The notes: generated by a model not told the origin, from the sequence alone. A stretch of 64,000 nucleotides of DNA from Candidatus Zhuqueibacterota bacterium (GCA_022616415.1 JAKEEU010000235.1:1-64000); one strand, 5' to 3'; counted from the first letter of the stretch, positions 8,385 to 17,942 are shown. Made by a program: numbers and translations.

Positions 8385-9968
8385 TTACGGCTTTTTGATG
8401 CCGTACTTTTTCATTTTATATCGCAAGGTGCTCTCGTGAATGCCCAACGCTTTTGCCGTTATCGACTGATTCCAATGATGCTTCGTCAATGCCTCGAGCA
8501 GCATGGTTTTTTCGCGCGTATCTTGAATGGCTTTCATGTCAGGGGGCAATGGCTCCTGCGCCGGGGAATGAACGGCTGCAGAAGCTTGCAGTCGAAGCTC
8601 GAGCGGCAGCAGCTCTGCGGGAATATACTCAACACTTTGTTCCACGAGAATGACCATGCGCTCGACGACGTGCTCCAGCTCCCGCACATTGCCCGGCCAG
8701 GGGTATGCCTCCAAATGAACGAGCGTCTCCGGCTTGAAGCCGGTTATTTTCTTGCCATACTTCGTTGCCATTTTGTTGAGAAAATGGCTGGCGAGGATCG
8801 CGATGTCTTCTTTTCTCTCGCGCAATGGCGGCAGAACGATATTGACGACATTCAAGCGAAAAAACAGGTCCTGTCGAAATTTGCCGGCTGCGACCTCCGC
8901 GCGCAAATTGCTGCTGGCGGCGGCAATGATGCGCACGTCGACTTTTTTTACTTGCGTCGAGCCTATAGGCCGAATTTCTCCTTCCTGGATGGCGCGCAGA
9001 AACTTGCTTTGCACCTCGAATGGCATATTCACGATTTCATCCAAAAACAAGGTACCGCTGTTGGCCTCTTCAAAAAGCCCTTTTTTATCCCGCATGGCGC
9101 CGGTAAAAGCACCCTTCACATAACCAAATAATTCGCTCTCCAGAAGATTTGCCGGCAGCGCCCCGCAGTCCACCGCCACAAACGGGGCTGAAGCCCGCGG
9201 CCCGCCATAATGAATGACGCGGGCGATCAACTCCTTGCCGGTGCCGCTTTCTCCCTCCAAAAGAACCCGGCCTTCCGTCGGAATGATTCTTTCCAATAAC
9301 GCAAACATCTCCTGCATTTTCGGACTATAGCCGATGATGCCATGAAACGCATATTTGTCCTGAACTTCTTTGCGCAAGCGATTGGTTTCCGCAAACAATT
9401 CTTCGTGCAATCTGGCGTGAACAATAAACTGCGCGCATTGGGAGGCCAGAATCTGCATCAGATGCAGCTCTCTTTTGCCGAATTGTTGTTCGCCGGCAAG
9501 CACGATCAGATTAATAACGCCGAGAACCTTGCCATGGAACGCGAGCGGCACGCTGAGAACGGATACAATGTCACGATGATTTTTCTTTACGTTCTGTTCA
9601 CCAAACGTTTGAATCAAGTTATTGCTCAAAAGCGGTTTTTGGTGTTGCGATACCCAGCCGGCCAGGAGGTTGTTCAAATAGTGATCGAGTTTTACTTCGC
9701 CGGTATCTCCTTTCCGAATCAACGTTTTGACCACCTGGCTATGCTCGTCGGGGTTGCTGGTCGGGGCCAAGAGTATGATCGAGCCTTGGCGGGCATTGCA
9801 CAAGCTGATGGCTTCCGTGATAATGCGTTGCAGAATCTCATCCACTTGCAGCGATGAACAGATGGCCTGCAGCACACTATTGAGCCGTTCGTAATCTTGA
9901 AGCTGTTCCTGCAGGCGCCGAACTTCGTCGCGTGGGTTTTCCGTCTGGTTATTTGTTGGTGGCATCAT
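8385..9968 (-). CDS. Sigma-54-dependent activator with GAF sensor domain
   Basis: About 527 residues. A short coiled-coil N-terminus is followed by a GAF domain (about 40-190), an AAA+ domain (about 210-445) and a Fis-type helix-turn-helix at the C-terminus (NQSITAKALGIHESTLRYKMKKYGI). The AAA+ domain has Walker A GESGTGKE near 241 and the GAFTGA loop near 287 that contacts sigma-54, so it should remodel RNA polymerase-sigma-54 at -24/-12 promoters. The GAF ligand is unknown. Start is ATG 9968 or 9965. It overlaps the preceding small Tat-signal gene by 20 bp, which suggests co-transcription with that gene, the DUF4242 gene and the large kinase gene. Confidence 0.9.
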   Translation of the reverse strand: MMPPTNNQTENPRDEVRRLQEQLQDYERLNSVLQAICSSLQVDEILQRIITEAISLCNARQGSIILLAPTSNPDEHSQVVKTLIRKGDTGEVKLDHYLNNLLAGWVSQHQKPLLSNNLIQTFGEQNVKKNHRDIVSVLSVPLAFHGKVLGVINLIVLAGEQQFGKRELHLMQILASQCAQFIVHARLHEELFAETNRLRKEVQDKYAFHGIIGYSPKMQEMFALLERIIPTEGRVLLEGESGTGKELIARVIHYGGPRASAPFVAVDCGALPANLLESELFGYVKGAFTGAMRDKKGLFEEANSGTLFLDEIVNMPFEVQSKFLRAIQEGEIRPIGSTQVKKVDVRIIAAASSNLRAEVAAGKFRQDLFFRLNVVNIVLPPLRERKEDIAILASHFLNKMATKYGKKITGFKPETLVHLEAYPWPGNVRELEHVVERMVILVEQSVEYIPAELLPLELRLQASAAVHSPAQEPLPPDMKAIQDTREKTMLLEALTKHHWNQSITAKALGIHESTLRYKMKKYGIKKP

Positions 9969-10185
9969 GGTTCGTCTTGCCAGGTGTGAAACATGGAACG
10001 TAAAGCGTATGCTCGGATTTGTGATCTTCAATATATTGGTGAATCTTCTTAATGCGCGGTGATGCTAAAATATCTTCAATGAAACCGCGGGGCGCATCGA
10101 GGAAATTGAAAAAGTCGGGAGCGACGGCAGCGCCCAGCATGGTTTTGCCGCTGAGATCCATAAATTCCCTTCGTGTTATTTCCAT
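9949..10185 (-). CDS. Small Tat-signal protein, possibly a remnant
   Basis: 78 residues from ATG 10185 (MEITRREFMDLSGKTMLGAA). The N-terminus carries a twin-arginine type signal (TRREFMDLSG) followed by a hydrophobic stretch. Only about 45 residues remain after it, with no domain I recognise, so it may be a genuine small exported peptide or the 5' piece of a lost Tat substrate. Its 3' end overlaps the sigma-54 activator gene. Upstream in-frame starts (10197, 10287) would add residues before the signal. Confidence 0.4.
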   Translation of the reverse strand: MEITRREFMDLSGKTMLGAAVAPDFFNFLDAPRGFIEDILASPRIKKIHQYIEDHKSEHTLYVPCFTPGKTNHDATNK

Positions 10186-10255
10186 GACTGGTCTCATAAA
10201 TTTTGGCTGTGTGGCTCGACCAGACTTGCGCACCAGATAAGGGCTGAGACCGATT

Positions 10256-10513
10256 CTACGCAAATGCCTCCGGCCGTACCTCGCCAACCTCGATAATCAC
10301 GTCTGCCGGGAGATTTAGCCGTCTTGCCGCGTCGCGGATGGCCTCGGCGCTGGGCGCCTCATACAGGCAGTAGGTTTTCCTCTTGTCGGCGCTGAGGAAG
10401 GAATACAGCCACTGCACGCCGCAATCCGCATTGACGAGAGTGACCTCTGCTACGCCGTCTTTGGTTACTTCCAATCGCTCGGCGTAATTCCGCTCGATCA
10501 GGAAAAGGGCCAT
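10256..10513 (-). CDS. DUF4242 / SCO4226-type small protein
   Basis: 85 residues matching the DUF4242 family (SCO4226-like, ferredoxin-like fold; a Streptomyces member binds nickel). Typical features are the start ALFLIERNY, WLYSFLSADKRKTYCLYEAPS, and the end AIRDAARRLNLPADVIIEVGEV. AGGAGGTATACC immediately before ATG 10513 fixes the start. It lies 64 bp downstream of the large kinase/ATPase gene on the same strand, so co-transcription is likely. Its role is unknown; metal binding is inferred from the family only. Confidence 0.75.
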   Translation of the reverse strand: MALFLIERNYAERLEVTKDGVAEVTLVNADCGVQWLYSFLSADKRKTYCLYEAPSAEAIRDAARRLNLPADVIIEVGEVRPEAFA

Positions 10514-10577
10514 GGTATACCTCCTTTGTCTATGATTTATTGATTTGATGATGGTGTTATAACAACAATTGTTTAAC

Positions 10578-13500
10578 CTAAGTCGTTTTGATTTTTTTCT
10601 TCACCTTCTGCGCTTTCTCGACCAGTGATTTCATGCCCAACTCCTGGGAGATGGCCAATGCCTCGTCCAGCAGAGACAACGCCTTGGAACGATCTTCTTC
10701 CTTGCCTCGGGCCAGAAGCATTTCGGCGTATTCATGCTGAGTGTGGGCCAGCCAGGGTCTTGCTCCCATCCTGGCGTTCATCTCAAGGGCGTCTTCGAAA
10801 TGCTGTTCAGCTTCATGCCAGCGTGACATCGTGGCGGCCAATAGCCCCAGGTAGCGCGAGGCGGCCCCGTAGAAAACGATCGCACTGTTATGAAGGTTGT
10901 ACCCGGCATAAGGCAACAGCAGTTGGTACAGGATGGCAGCGCGGACGGAATCGCCGAGAAAAGCACACACCTCGGAAAGGTAAGCGATGTAAGTCATCCA
11001 AATGACATCCTGGGGGAGATCGGCGAAGTCGTTGGCTGCCAGATGCTCAAATTCAGTCCGGGCTTCCTGTTCGAGGCCCAGCTCGCTGTAGATCAGGGCC
11101 AGGCCCGGGCGCCACGTGGAGGCTGCAGAGTATCGCTCGACAAAGCTCTTGACGACCGGGGCCAATTCTTGCAGACGGCCCTGCTCCCGGCGGATTGTAA
11201 ACATCTGCATCCCGAAGATCCCTTCCACGTTATCGACCTGCCATCGCTGACCGTAGGAAAAGGCCTCCTGGGCTAATCGCTCCCCTTGCTCAAACCGGCC
11301 CTCCAACATCGCCCGCATCACCTGACTTATCATTGTACCATGGATGTAAACGGGTTGCTGCAACTTTTCCGTCAGCCGGCCATGGGCCACAATTTCTGCA
11401 TCCAACGCATGTATATCCCCAAGAGCCAGCAGGATGTACATTCGATAGTAATGAGCTAGCGCCGTCTTCTCTCTGTTGCCGACCTCCTGGGCCAAACGCA
11501 GCATTTCAGTAGCGGCGGCTAATCGCTCTTCGGTTTTCTCAGGCGCCCCCTGGATATAGAGGCTAACATTGAGCGTATCTAACAAAGCTGACGGGTCGTT
11601 GACCCGACGGGCCATCCCAAGGGCTTGTTGGAGCAATGCTGCTGATCGCTCCGGTGAGCTGGAGATGAGCGCTCTGCCAAGGCCGGCCAGTACCCTGACC
11701 CTGAGCACGCTGTCTTCCGCAGCCAGGGCACCTAGAGCGTCTTCCAGGAGGCCTACAGCAAGCTCGGCAGGAAGATTGAAGCGCCATCTCGCCTCTTCAT
11801 AGCCCAGCGCCGCATGAGCCAGGCCTTTCGGCGACCCCAATGCACTGGCGATACCGGCTGCCCGTTGAAACGTTGCCATAGCCTGAGATGTCTTTCCGGC
11901 ATTCTTTTGGGCCTCGCCCAGGCCGATCTGCAGGTTCATCTCTTGCTCGGTGCGCTTCGTCGTATCGGGAAGAAACTGGAGTAATTCCAGTGCGTGAGCA
12001 AAGTGTGCAACCGCTTCCGAATTCGCCGAACTCTGAAGAGCCTGCTCTCCGGCGCGCTGCAAGCACGGGAGGGCTTGTTCAATGAGGCCGGCCGATTCAT
12101 AGTGATGAGCGAGCAGCTCCGGACTTGTCTCAACTGTCTTGGGGAACTGTTTGGCCAAAACTTCCGCGATCTGCCGGTGGTATTGCTGCCGCGTGCTTTT
12201 GAGCAAAGATTCATACGCCGCCTCCTGGATCAAGGCATGTTTAAAAATATAGCTCACTTTTGGCGACACGCCTCTGCGGTAAAGCAGCTCCGCATTCACC
12301 AAGCGCGCCAATTCCTCATTCAAAGTTGCCTCGTTCAGAGGCGAAACGGCGTGCAGCCACTCATAAGGAAATTCGCGGCCCAACACCGCCGCCAGTTGCG
12401 CCACTTCTTTGGCCGTCGCCAAATGATCCAAACGCGCCATCAAAGAATCGCGCAGCGTCGTGGGAATAGTGAGTTGTGTTAGCGATCCACTGAAGGGCAG
12501 GCCCACCAGTTCATACTGATCATCTTTCTCTTGGAGCATTCCCGACTCCAGCACCGTCTTGGTCATCTCTTCCACAAACAAGGGCACACCATCGGTTTTG
12601 CTGGCGATGTGATTGAGCACTTCTTCCGGCAACGCTTTTCCTTTGGTCACCCGACCGACCATTTTTTCAATCTCCTTGCGCGGCAGGCGGTTCAGCGTGA
12701 TGTAGTTCAGATACGAGCGCATCTCCCACGGTGGCGTAAAATCCGGACGAAAGGTGAGTAGAACGCACAGTTTGGTGGTTGGCGCCTGGGCGATAATCAA
12801 ATTGAGCAGCTCGAGGGTGGAAGGATCAACCCAATGCACATCCTCAAGCACAAAGAGCAACGGCTGTTGGCTGGCGCGGGTCAACAGCACGCTAAGCAAC
12901 GCTTCGAGGGTCTTTTGCTTTTTCTGTTGCGGTGACAGATTGAGGGGAGAGTAATTCTCACTTAGCGGAACCGACAGCAACGTGGCAAAGAGCGGCGTGG
13001 TTTCCGGCAGTGCCAGTCCATATTGCACCAGAAAGCCTTCGATTTTGCGCAATTTCATCGATGCGGCCTCTTCGGCCTCGAATTGCAGCACCACACGTTC
13101 GAGCAATTCGATCAGAGGATAAAGGGCGCTGCTCTGATGGTAGGGGGAACAATAGCATTCGGTCAACCAGGCTTGGGGATTAGCCGCCACGTGCGCTTTC
13201 AGTTCCTGCACCAGCCGCGATTTGCCGATGCCCGCTTCGCCGTTGAGCAAAACCACTTGCCCATTTCCTTCGAGCACTTGTTCCCAGCGTTCCTGCAACA
13301 TGCCAATTTCTTTCGCGCGACCCACCAGCGGCGTCAAACCAGTGATGGCGGCGGCCTCGAGACGACTGCGGGCAACACTCGCATAGAGCACTTGGTATAA
13401 AGGTATCGGCTGGGAAATGCCTTTCATAGCATGCTGGCCTAATTCACGGCAATCGAAATAACCTTCGATCAAGCGGTAAGTGACTTGGCTCACGACGAGC

Positions 13501-14798
13501 GCATCAGGAGCAGCGAGGTTTTGCAACTGCGTTGCGAGGCGTGGGGTTTCGCCAACCATCGCTTGCGGGTCTCCGGCAACCACCAAGCCGGTGTGAATGC
13601 CAACGCGGGCGGCGAGCTTGATGCCCTTCTCTGGCTCAAGATGAGAACTCATTCGCCGCAAGCCTTCCAAAATCCCGAGTCCGGCCAGCACGGCGCGGCG
13701 GGGATCATCTTCGTGGGCCTTGGGATAGCCGAAGGAGACCAAAAGGCCGTCGCCGAGTGATTGAATGATCCGGCCTTCGTAACGTGCGATCACATTGTCA
13801 CAAAGCGCTTGATATTCTGGCAGCAGCGCATGCAAATCTTCGGGATCGAGTGGCTCCGAGCTCATCGACGGAGCGACCAGTTGGCACGACATCACAGTCA
13901 CCTGACGGCGCTCAGCGATACCGGATTTACTGGACGGCCTTGCAGAAATTTGTTTTGCCTCTTGGTTGCCACCCGCAAGGGCTTTTGAGCTTGCAACTTG
14001 CTTCAACTCCGAAAGCAAATCCGCCATCGTTTGAAAGCGATCTTCCGCTATTTTTGACAGTGTGCGCCGCACAATCTGCGTTAGAGCCGCTGGCACCTCA
14101 GGGCGAAGATTCGTTATTGGTTTTGGTTCTTCACACAAAATTGAATACACCATAGCCTGTTCATATTCCCCTTTGAAAGGTAACTGTCCCGTGATCATCT
14201 CGTAGAGCACGACGCCCAAAGCCCAAATATCCGTGCGATGATCGACTTCTTCTGCGCGCGCCTGCTCCGGCGACATGTAGGCCACTGTGCCGAGGGTCAT
14301 GCCGGATTTGGTGAGCCGCGTCTGGCCGGCGAGCTTGGCGAGACCGAAGTCGACAATCTTGACCTCGCCCCGCGTTGTAATCATAATGTTTGCTGGCTTG
14401 ATGTCGCGATGGGTGATACCGGCCTCGTGCGCCCGTGCCAGACCTTGCGCAATTTGAATGGCAATCTCGATCACACTGTCCACTGATAACTGATTACTGC
14501 TTACTCGCTTTTTCAGCGTCTCGCCTTCGTAGTACGCCATCGCGATGAAAATCTGACCATCCTCAGTTTCGTCTATTTCGTAGATGGTGCAAATGTTGGT
14601 ATGATCAAGAGCTGAAGCGGCCTGCGCCTCATGGACGAAGCGCTCTTTGGCCTCTTCATCACGGGTCAAGTCCGGAGGCAGAAACTTGAGCGCGACGAGA
14701 CGTTTGAGCTTGGTGTCTTCGGCTTTGTAGACGATGCCCATGCCTCCGCCGCCGAGCTTTTCGAGGATTTTGTAGTGGGAAATTGTTTTGCCAACCAT
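10578..14798 (-). CDS. Ser/Thr kinase - cyclase-like - ATPase - TPR multidomain protein
   Basis: About 1406 residues. Residues 8-275 are a complete Hanks-type kinase (GGGGMG loop, HRDIKPANIM, DFGLAKL, MSPEQ). Residues 297-475 resemble a class III nucleotide cyclase (GDGLLVSFG, GIHTGLVVAG), but the first metal aspartate (usually in FADLVG) reads SCQLV, so catalysis is doubtful. Residues 490-800 are a large ATPase module with Walker A GEAGIGKS near 518 and Walker B LLFVLEDVHW, as in AfsR/MalT-type STAND proteins. Residues 880-1406 are TPR-like helices. GGAGGT five bases before ATG 14798 fixes the start. It is presumably a cytoplasmic signal integrator; its partners may be the co-directional DUF4242 and sigma-54 genes. 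Confidence 0.88.
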   Translation of the reverse strand: MVGKTISHYKILEKLGGGGMGIVYKAEDTKLKRLVALKFLPPDLTRDEEAKERFVHEAQAASALDHTNICTIYEIDETEDGQIFIAMAYYEGETLKKRVSSNQLSVDSVIEIAIQIAQGLARAHEAGITHRDIKPANIMITTRGEVKIVDFGLAKLAGQTRLTKSGMTLGTVAYMSPEQARAEEVDHRTDIWALGVVLYEMITGQLPFKGEYEQAMVYSILCEEPKPITNLRPEVPAALTQIVRRTLSKIAEDRFQTMADLLSELKQVASSKALAGGNQEAKQISARPSSKSGIAERRQVTVMSCQLVAPSMSSEPLDPEDLHALLPEYQALCDNVIARYEGRIIQSLGDGLLVSFGYPKAHEDDPRRAVLAGLGILEGLRRMSSHLEPEKGIKLAARVGIHTGLVVAGDPQAMVGETPRLATQLQNLAAPDALVVSQVTYRLIEGYFDCRELGQHAMKGISQPIPLYQVLYASVARSRLEAAAITGLTPLVGRAKEIGMLQERWEQVLEGNGQVVLLNGEAGIGKSRLVQELKAHVAANPQAWLTECYCSPYHQSSALYPLIELLERVVLQFEAEEAASMKLRKIEGFLVQYGLALPETTPLFATLLSVPLSENYSPLNLSPQQKKQKTLEALLSVLLTRASQQPLLFVLEDVHWVDPSTLELLNLIIAQAPTTKLCVLLTFRPDFTPPWEMRSYLNYITLNRLPRKEIEKMVGRVTKGKALPEEVLNHIASKTDGVPLFVEEMTKTVLESGMLQEKDDQYELVGLPFSGSLTQLTIPTTLRDSLMARLDHLATAKEVAQLAAVLGREFPYEWLHAVSPLNEATLNEELARLVNAELLYRRGVSPKVSYIFKHALIQEAAYESLLKSTRQQYHRQIAEVLAKQFPKTVETSPELLAHHYESAGLIEQALPCLQRAGEQALQSSANSEAVAHFAHALELLQFLPDTTKRTEQEMNLQIGLGEAQKNAGKTSQAMATFQRAAGIASALGSPKGLAHAALGYEEARWRFNLPAELAVGLLEDALGALAAEDSVLRVRVLAGLGRALISSSPERSAALLQQALGMARRVNDPSALLDTLNVSLYIQGAPEKTEERLAAATEMLRLAQEVGNREKTALAHYYRMYILLALGDIHALDAEIVAHGRLTEKLQQPVYIHGTMISQVMRAMLEGRFEQGERLAQEAFSYGQRWQVDNVEGIFGMQMFTIRREQGRLQELAPVVKSFVERYSAASTWRPGLALIYSELGLEQEARTEFEHLAANDFADLPQDVIWMTYIAYLSEVCAFLGDSVRAAILYQLLLPYAGYNLHNSAIVFYGAASRYLGLLAATMSRWHEAEQHFEDALEMNARMGARPWLAHTQHEYAEMLLARGKEEDRSKALSLLDEALAISQELGMKSLVEKAQKVKKKIKTT

Positions 14799-15008
14799 AC
14801 CATACCTCCGTGTCGAAGATGACACCAGTAAGGAAATCAATTCATCATCAATCCTCCAATAATAAAGACAAGTCAATCACGCCGAAATTCTCAAGATTTT
14901 TCTGGTGAGAACTGTTTTTTCGATTACTGGGGTGTCCGGATTCATGGCAATCCGTTTGAAAAAATACTACATTTGCCCCAAAAAGCAAGCAGATTTTCAA
15001 AAATAAAA

Positions 15009-15040
15009 AGGCGATCCCAAATCATTGGAAGCGCCTTTCT
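15009..15040 (-). terminator. Rho-independent terminator after the C39-like peptidase gene
   Basis: AAAGGCG and CGCCTTT pair across a short loop. On the minus strand the stem is followed by TTTTATTTTTG. It lies 100 bp past the peptidase stop codon and before the start of the kinase gene. Confidence 0.7.
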
Positions 15041-15139
15041 TTTGATATCGAATTGTTAAGTATGCCAACCAGTAGGGTTTGGTTGTTCGCAACAGTTCAG
15101 CCCCTATCCAATTGAAAGAAAAATCAGGATGGCCTAAGC

Positions 15140-15991
15140 TTAATTGTCCGTCACCAGCTCTTCGGGGTTATAGTAGGTGTGCAACACCAGCAGGACGGCG
15201 ATATCCAGCAACACCTGCTCGCGCCGGGAGGGCATGTAGCGCAATTGCCGGCCGCGCGCAAACGCCACGAAGTTGCGCAGCTCCTGCCTGATTCTCGCGC
15301 GGTCGATGCCGGCCCACCAATAATCGATGCGATCCACCAAATACGGCGAGTATTCCGAGATCAAATCCGCCAGTTTTTTACCCTTGCGCACGCGGCCAAA
15401 CACGTCGATCAAAGACTGCGAGACCGGCAGCAAATCGTTGGCAGCGTCTTTCAAGCGGTTCAGCACTTCCGGGCTGGTCAAAGGTATGGCGTTGACCGCC
15501 AGCCGCCGCGCGTTTTTGCTGCGCGGTTTGACGGCCATCGCGTAAAACATTCCTTCTTTCTTTTCCTTATTGACGCTCCACCAACGCTTAGCCAGCACGG
15601 TGCGGGAATAGCTCGAGGTCGTCGCGCCTTTGTGGCCGCCATAAGGATCGAGCACGATGAACGCCTTTTCCGTCGAACCGGCAACCAGGATCCAATGATC
15701 GAAGTTGTCGACGCAAATGATCACCGGATGGTTTTGGCCGTGTTGCTCCCGCAGCCATGCCAGAGCGGTTTTGCCGTCGGATTTATGCGGCCATTGCGCT
15801 TCAATGCCTTCGTATCCCAATCTCCGCAGCGCTCGCCGCAGGCCGGACTCATCCGTGCCGTTCCACCAGCGTGTCCCACACGCTATCTTGATTTCTTCAA
15901 AGGTGACTTCTGCGTTGCCGAGCAAGTATAGCGCATTGAAAACACAAGTGGGGCCGCAGCTATATTCGTCCGGTTGTTTGGTGAATCCCAT
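15140..15991 (-). CDS. C39-like cysteine peptidase family protein
   Basis: 283 residues. The N-terminal 150 residues match the C39-like (papain-fold) pattern: SCGPTC with Cys12, DHWILV with His99 and LDPYG with Asp115 give a full catalytic triad. C39 domains cleave double-glycine leaders when fused to ABC exporters, but this one stands alone with no exporter nearby, so peptidase or transglutaminase-like use is open. The C-terminal 130 residues are helical and unrecognised. No signal peptide is seen, so a cytoplasmic location is likely. Confidence 0.7.
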   Translation of the reverse strand: MGFTKQPDEYSCGPTCVFNALYLLGNAEVTFEEIKIACGTRWWNGTDESGLRRALRRLGYEGIEAQWPHKSDGKTALAWLREQHGQNHPVIICVDNFDHWILVAGSTEKAFIVLDPYGGHKGATTSSYSRTVLAKRWWSVNKEKKEGMFYAMAVKPRSKNARRLAVNAIPLTSPEVLNRLKDAANDLLPVSQSLIDVFGRVRKGKKLADLISEYSPYLVDRIDYWWAGIDRARIRQELRNFVAFARGRQLRYMPSRREQVLLDIAVLLVLHTYYNPEELVTDN

Positions 15992-16323
15992 TTCTCAAAC
16001 CCTTACAGGCGTAGCCCGCCTCGGCGAGCCGCACTAAGTTATTATTTTTAAAACCTTAATATCGAGTATGCCCATTTCATCTCTTCCGGGTTGCTCATAA
16101 TATAATACTCTCAAAGATGCGAAGCAATCCCTTCTTAAAAAATTTTTTGCCTACGGCTTTAAAGTTGACAAAGCGATATAAAATAAACAAAATAAAGGTT
16201 TTGAATGGTGTGTTTTTGTTCCCATAATTGGCGATCAAAAAACTTTGTACGCCACGAACACGTAAAGGCGCTTCGAGCAGAAAGAAAAAAACTGACTATT
16301 TGAGGGCGATCACTGAAAACGCA
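15992..16323. other. Intergenic stretch without a recognised gene
   Basis: AT-rich spacer between the receiver gene and the C39-like gene, both on the minus strand. Only short lysine-rich open frames occur, with no ribosome-binding site. It probably holds the promoter of the peptidase gene, but I could not pin one down. Confidence 0.4.
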
Positions 16324-16791
16324 TTAAAGATTGCTTTGCTTTTTGAATCGTCTTGTATTCGTGGGCATTTTGCCGTGCATGCTGTGAGATCGCGAGAGGG
16401 AGGTTATTTTGCCCATTAATTCGTCCAGATCAGAAGACTTGAGAACGAAAGCGTCGGCGGCTAAACGCCGGATGTGGCTTTTTCCGTAGGGATAGGCGGT
16501 ATTGATAATTATCGGCAGGTTATGTTCGTTGGAGTGGCGGCGAGTCGTCGATATTTCCTTCACCAACTCTGCCCCATTGACATCCGGAAGGACAACATCG
16601 ACAACGGCGACGTCAAAAGAGCGATCTTGAATTTGCTGCAAAGCCTCAGAGCCATTGTGGGCACAAACAACTTCAAAGCCCTGGGCTTCCATTTCCATTC
16701 TATAAAGCAGGCAATGCTTCACATTTGCATCCACCACCAACACCTTAGGCGTAAACGCCTCGGTTGCACCCAAGAGGGTTTCTGTTGGCAT
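16324..16791 (-). CDS. Single-domain response regulator (receiver)
   Basis: 155 residues, a CheY-like receiver with no output domain. The phosphoacceptor is Asp65 (VVDVVLPDVNG); Thr98 and Lys118 (FVLKSSD) are in place. The acidic pocket has Asp21 but Asn/Ala where a second acidic residue is common. A basic C-terminal tail of about 20 residues (HGKMPTNTRRFKKQSNL) follows. It should relay phosphate from a kinase that is not adjacent; the LytS-type kinase and hybrid sensor lie within 15 kb but have their own receivers. Confidence 0.85.
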   Translation of the reverse strand: MPTETLLGATEAFTPKVLVVDANVKHCLLYRMEMEAQGFEVVCAHNGSEALQQIQDRSFDVAVVDVVLPDVNGAELVKEISTTRRHSNEHNLPIIINTAYPYGKSHIRRLAADAFVLKSSDLDELMGKITSLSRSHSMHGKMPTNTRRFKKQSNL

Positions 16792-17054
16792 ATCCCGTCA
16801 TCCCTTTCAAGTTTTTAAAGAGCAAGTCCTTATGCCCCGTTAGACGAGGCTAACGATGGTGATTCTTCGTGCACTCTCCAAGCGACGAAGAACAACATTT
16901 TTCAGGCGAGCAACGAATCGCGCATTGAGGAGGAAACACTTGGCCGGCTTTCTTGCCAGCTTGGGAAACTGGAAAGAAATTCGGCCAAGCACAAAACGTG
17001 GTAAATTTAATGGAAAGAAATGTAAAAAGCAAGTGACAAAATTGTCATATTTGC

Positions 17055-17816
17055 TTATTGTTTTGCCAGCTCCTCGAGCCTCCTTTTCGCAAAGGGGTTG
17101 GCCGGCTCCAGTGACAACGCCTTTTTATAATTTTCCATCGCCAAAGCCTTTTCACCTTTCGCCAAATAAATTTCTCCCAAAAAGAAATGCGCCAAGGCTG
17201 AATTGGGATTAACCTGTGTGTTCAGCTTGAGAATGGCGATGGCATCGTCATTTTTTCCCCCCGCCTGAAGCTGTTGCGACAGCCGATTGAGCGTCCCCTC
17301 GCGAAAATCATAAGCAAAGCCGCCGAAATGTTTCTCGCGCAGCTCGTGATATTTTTTAATCGCCTCCTGAACGCCTTGCGCCGACGTGATCTCGAACAAA
17401 ATCTCGTCGAGCGCGCGCGGGGGGTGATTCTCGCCGTGGTGGCACGTGATGCAGTTGACTTGAAGCGCGTCGGCAGATTTTCTTTCGATTTTTGCCAGAT
17501 GCTCGTTGTTGATGGCCTGCACCATGCGCAGCATGGCGCGCGCGGTTTGTTTGGTTTCCTTCGTATCCGAGACGAAATCGAAAGTCGTCAAGGGCTTGCC
17601 CTCTTCGCCGATATGACAGTGCTGGCAACGAACCCCCAGCGCGCTCGTAAAACCTTTCATCATATCCAGCAGCCCGCCCTTGCTGATGTCCTTGGGCAAA
17701 ACTTGCAGGTTGGTGAATTTGTCGGGTATTTGGCCCCAGGCTGGCATAACGACGAACGCAACACCCAGGCTCAATAAAACGCATTTCGATAATCCACGCT
17801 TGACTTGAGTGAACAT
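17055..17816 (-). CDS. Periplasmic diheme cytochrome c with TPR tail
   Basis: 253 residues with a signal peptide cleaved near Gly28. Two heme-binding sites, CQHCH (64-68) and CITCH (122-126), each have methionines 11-30 residues upstream (LLDMMKGFTSALG; ARAMLRMVQAINN). This is the repeated helix-heme layout of the photosynthetic reaction-centre cytochrome family, here with two instead of four hemes. Such small members are common in non-phototrophs and their electron partners are unknown. Residues 185-250 form about two TPR repeats (ALAHFFLGEIYLAKGEKALAMENYKKALSLEP), which suggests docking to another protein. No respiratory genes are adjacent. Confidence 0.8.
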   Translation of the reverse strand: MFTQVKRGLSKCVLLSLGVAFVVMPAWGQIPDKFTNLQVLPKDISKGGLLDMMKGFTSALGVRCQHCHIGEEGKPLTTFDFVSDTKETKQTARAMLRMVQAINNEHLAKIERKSADALQVNCITCHHGENHPPRALDEILFEITSAQGVQEAIKKYHELREKHFGGFAYDFREGTLNRLSQQLQAGGKNDDAIAILKLNTQVNPNSALAHFFLGEIYLAKGEKALAMENYKKALSLEPANPFAKRRLEELAKQ

Positions 17817-17865
17817 GGTTTTGTTCTCCGTTTGAAAGTTTATTGGGAACGTCGGCTTATGTTCA

Positions 17866-17942
17866 GCCCCAGAGGAGCGAAATGTTTATAGCTCGTCACT
17901 CTATAAAATAATTCAAAGCTCCGATAGGAGCGAAATGTTGTA
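17866..17942. repeat. Two GGAGCGAAATGT dispersed repeat units
   Basis: AGCCCCAGAGGAGCGAAATG (17868-17887) and AGCTCCGATAGGAGCGAAATG-type (17916-17936) are two units of one repeat, each a small hairpin (for example GCTCC/GGAGC) followed by GAAATGTT and TATAG or GTAAG. They are intergenic, between the LytTR regulator and the cytochrome gene. I have seen this kind of element in Bacteroidota-like genomes; its function is unknown. Confidence 0.6.

Noticed and set aside
16228..16419. Plus-strand Lys/Arg-rich ORF near the receiver gene
   Set aside because: No ribosome-binding site, overlaps the end of the receiver gene, low complexity.
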